Assembly (NCBI GenBank): GCA_946403855.1
Contig: CAMJBH010000007.1
Coordinates: 43,835-107,834 of the forward strand
Length of the DNA: 64,000 nt
Direction: 5' to 3'
Source: an uncultured Bacteroidales bacterium
Lineage (GTDB): Bacteria; Bacteroidota; Bacteroidia; Bacteroidales; UBA932
Numbering within the stretch: the first letter of the stretch is position 1; every line of letters begins with the position of its first letter. This document shows, in pieces, positions 61,349-64,000 of the stretch. The notes below the pieces were generated by a model. It was not told the origin of the DNA. It did not search any database and was given only the letters and a program-made list of their open reading frames with translations. The position numbers and the translations under genes were made by a program.

Positions 61349-63066
61349 GGCCTGCAACCAAATTGGCGCTGACAGCTGCGGCGGCTCTCCCTTTGGCGGC
61401 GGGCTGCCGCGAGCAGCGTCCTAACATAATCTTTTTCCTGATAGACGACAACGGCTGGACCGACAGCCAGGTGGCATACGGAGATGAGGTGTATCCTTAT
61501 AACTTAAGGTATGACACCCCCAACATGCTGCGCCTTTCGCAGAAAGGTGTAATCATGACCTCTGCTTATGCCTGTCCGCTGTCCACTCCCACGCGCACTG
61601 CCCTGATGAGCGGAATGCATGCCGCTCATGAGCGCATTACCACCTATGGTGCGTTGACCAAAGACACGCCCACGGACGCTGCAGGAGGCACGACCGGCAT
61701 CATCAATGACAATCCTGACGACCCGTTCGCCCGCAGCGACTGGAACTGGAACGGTATTCAGCCCTGCGAGGGCATCGATCACTCAGTGGCCGTGACTCCT
61801 CTGCCTGCGCTTCTGCGCGACGCCGGCTACCAGACCATCCATGTGGGCAAGGCTCACTGGGCTCCCGGAGGCACCCCTGGTGCATCGCCCTACAATATGG
61901 GCTTCAATGTCAATGTCGCCGGCTCCAACGCAGGCTATCCCCGCTCCCACCTTGGCGAGGACAACTACGGAAATACCAAGGAGTTGTGGCAGGGAAACGC
62001 AGTCATGAACCTCTCGGAATATTACGGTTCGCCGACTTTCCTCAGCGATGCCCTGACCCGTGAGGCCATCAAGACGCTGGAAGATCCCGTGCGCACCGGA
62101 CGTCCTTTCTTCTTGTACATGTCGCATTACGCAACGCACACGCCCATTCAGCCGGACGCTCGCTTCTATCAAAAGTACCGCGACCGCGGGATGGATGACG
62201 GGCAGGCCAAGTATGCCTCGATGTGCGAGAGCTGTGACGCCAGTCTGGGAGCCCTTATGGACTGGCTGGAAGCCAAGGGCGTGGCGGACAACACCGTCAT
62301 TATTCTTTATGCAGACAACGGCGGCCACAGCATCGACGCGCGCAAGGGTGGAGTGCCGCATACGCAGAATGCCCCTTTGCGTGAAGGGAAAGGCTCCTGC
62401 TACGAGGGAGGCATACGCGAGCCCCTGCTTGTGTATGTGCCCGGCAAGACCATAGGCGGCATGCGCATCAATACGCCCGTGGGTCCAGAAGATTTCTTCC
62501 CCACCATACTTGAGATGGCGGGAGTAGAGAGCTACAGCACAAAGCAGAAGGTTGACGGGCAGAGCTTCCTGAAATTGATTGCCGAGGGTTCCAAATTCGC
62601 TTCTTCGGCCCTCAAGCGAGGGGAGCTTCCCACGCAGAAGGATGCCAACCGTCTGGTGATTCCTGCCAGTATATCGGGGATGGACCCGATGCGCCCGATT
62701 ATATCGCACATGCCCCACCAATGGCGTATAGAGGATCAGCCGGACATCGACTTCATGAGTTCCGTGCGTTCAGGGGACTGGAAATTGATTTACCGTATGC
62801 ATAATATAATGGGCATGGAGTTCATACGCACAGGCGCATCCAAGGCGTACGCGGCTGCTCCCGGCGAAGCTGTTTCGTGCGGAGTGTTCGAGCTGTACAA
62901 TCTTGCCGACGACATTTCAGAGAGCCATGACTTGGCGGCGTCTGAGCCCGACAAGGTGGCGGCCCTGGCCAAGATGCTCGGCGGCAGGCTCAGGGAATGG
63001 GACGCCAACATGCCCGTGGTGCGCTCCACCGGCCGCAGGGTGCCTTGGCCGGACGAATTGCTCTAA
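61345..63066 (+). CDS. Secreted serine-type sulfatase 3
   Basis: The 573-residue sulfatase has a lipoprotein-like signal ('ALTAAAALPLAAGC'). Metal site 'NIIFFLIDDNGWTDSQVAYG', formylglycine site 'ACPLSTPTRTALMSG' (Ser-type, S-T-P-T-R) and 'IILYADNGGHSID' are seen. It differs from sulfatases 1 and 2 in the insert after the first metal site ('VYPYNLRYDTPNML') and belongs to a different subfamily. Coupled to GH3, it probably removes sulfate from the same oligosaccharide. A terminator follows at 63091. Confidence 0.93.
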   Translation: MRPATKLALTAAAALPLAAGCREQRPNIIFFLIDDNGWTDSQVAYGDEVYPYNLRYDTPNMLRLSQKGVIMTSAYACPLSTPTRTALMSGMHAAHERITTYGALTKDTPTDAAGGTTGIINDNPDDPFARSDWNWNGIQPCEGIDHSVAVTPLPALLRDAGYQTIHVGKAHWAPGGTPGASPYNMGFNVNVAGSNAGYPRSHLGEDNYGNTKELWQGNAVMNLSEYYGSPTFLSDALTREAIKTLEDPVRTGRPFFLYMSHYATHTPIQPDARFYQKYRDRGMDDGQAKYASMCESCDASLGALMDWLEAKGVADNTVIILYADNGGHSIDARKGGVPHTQNAPLREGKGSCYEGGIREPLLVYVPGKTIGGMRINTPVGPEDFFPTILEMAGVESYSTKQKVDGQSFLKLIAEGSKFASSALKRGELPTQKDANRLVIPASISGMDPMRPIISHMPHQWRIEDQPDIDFMSSVRSGDWKLIYRMHNIMGMEFIRTGASKAYAAAPGEAVSCGVFELYNLADDISESHDLAASEPDKVAALAKMLGGRLREWDANMPVVRSTGRRVPWPDELL

Positions 63067-63090
63067 GCTTCTTTTTACATATATAGGTAT

Positions 63091-63126
63091 ATGGCGGCCG
63101 TTTTGGTGCCGCCATTATTTTTTTTC
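63091..63126 (+). terminator. Terminator after sulfatase 3
   Basis: ATGGCGGC and GCCGCCAT pair over 8 bp with a 9-nt loop, followed by TATTTTTTTTT. It lies 25 bases after the stop. It separates the sulfatase operon from the rRNA promoter. Confidence 0.9.
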
Positions 63127-63145
63127 GAAAAAAAAGCAGAAAAAA

Positions 63146-63176
63146 TTTGGTGGGTAAAAAAAAATGTGTACCTTTG
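63146..63176 (+). promoter_or_regulatory. Consensus promoter of the 23S rRNA gene
   Basis: TTTG, 19 bases including a long A-run, TACCTTTG: an exact Bacteroidota promoter. It stands about 200 bases before the 23S sequence, with no 16S gene between. So the 23S gene is transcribed on its own. Confidence 0.85.
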
Positions 63177-63375
63177 CATCCCCTTCGGAAACGGAGGGAA
63201 ACAAAACAAAAAGTTCATTGACAATACTGAGAGAGATAACGAGGTAAAAGAGATTAATAGTCTGTAATAAATCGAAGTTTTTTCGAGTTGTTAGGGCTAC
63301 AATTTCAAAGGCAAACGAGTAAAACACGAGACGTTTAAGAAATTAAGTCGTCGCGTGATTCACAAGAAGAGAAAG
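63177..63375 (+). other. Leader of the 23S rRNA transcript, no gene
   Basis: About 200 bases with no ORF and no tRNA. It contains AAAAGTTCATTGACA, which resembles the end of Bacteroidota 16S-23S spacers, and later GAAATTAAG, also typical of spacers. A small hairpin with CCCCTTCGG...CGGAGGG lies at its start. It probably holds the processing stem for 23S. Confidence 0.6.

Positions 63376-64000
<625 letters not shown>

Noticed and set aside
63177-63375. A tRNA-Ile/tRNA-Ala pair or 16S end in the 23S leader
   Set aside because: No cloverleaf, no TTCGA arm and no 16S 3' end sequence (CCTCCTTT) could be found.

Overview
This is a 64 kb chromosomal window from a member of the Bacteroidota, most likely Bacteroidales. 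Nearly every promoter I can place has the Bacteroidota -7 box TAnnTTTG, several with a TTTG box 19-20 bases upstream. The window has a SusC/SusD operon, BACON-, fimbrillin- and PCMD-type surface lipoproteins, serine-type sulfatases, a split transketolase, and ribosomal protein S16 with an Ala/Glu-rich tail. A gut-type, moderately GC-rich lineage (Rikenellaceae-like or an uncultured family) is a guess I cannot test here.

Layout. 1-6.3 kb: an aldehyde dehydrogenase, then a mosaic of two paralogous small outer-membrane proteins, a lipoprotein and a LytS/LytTR two-component pair. These are separated by three repeat modules with 52-bp tandem repeats, two of which end in broken copies of the 3' part of rimM. 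6.3-10.5 kb: rpsP-rimM, a VapBC-type toxin-antitoxin pair, pgk and an rRNA-type methyltransferase. 10.5-12.7 kb: a fimbrillin/PCMD lipoprotein coupled to a 46-residue ORF missing from the ORF track. 12.8-25.3 kb: one long leftward operon made of an MBL-fold lipoprotein, a Tat-type FAD oxidoreductase, SusC fused to an OmpA peptidoglycan-binding domain, a BACON lipoprotein, SusD, a gene remnant and two more MBL-fold lipoproteins. 25.4-30.8 kb: GH27, a large unknown secreted protein and a sulfatase. 30.8-31.95 kb: a REP-associated tyrosine transposase (RAYT) flanked on both sides by REP-like hairpins.

32-42 kb: a thioredoxin-like protein, an AraD-type epimerase, an unknown lipoprotein, ComM, TsaE, a sulfatase divergent from a sodium/solute symporter and a metallophosphoesterase, and an unknown lipoprotein. 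42-46 kb: a truncated S10 ribosomal operon (L3, L4, L23, L2, S19, L22, S3) that starts from its own promoter and ends at a strong terminator after S3. 46-56 kb: NAD synthetase, Xaa-Pro aminopeptidase, a coiled-coil protein, HemW-like radical SAM protein, an ECF sigma factor with two small envelope proteins, LepA, and the split transketolase. 56-63 kb: GH78 rhamnosidase, a decayed toxin-antitoxin pair, GH3 and a third sulfatase. 63.1-64 kb: a 23S rRNA gene with its own consensus promoter and no 16S or tRNA genes upstream.

How it fits together. GH27, GH78, GH3 and three sulfatases point to growth on sulfated, galactose- and rhamnose-containing glycans (inference). The SusC-OmpA/MBL/FAD operon is the best candidate for an unusual system: it has an import pair but no glycosidase, and it has three lipid-anchored metallo-hydrolases of the ComEC type. 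The window also holds several families of hairpin repeats, including long terminator-like hairpins whose arms differ completely while the loop sequence is shared.
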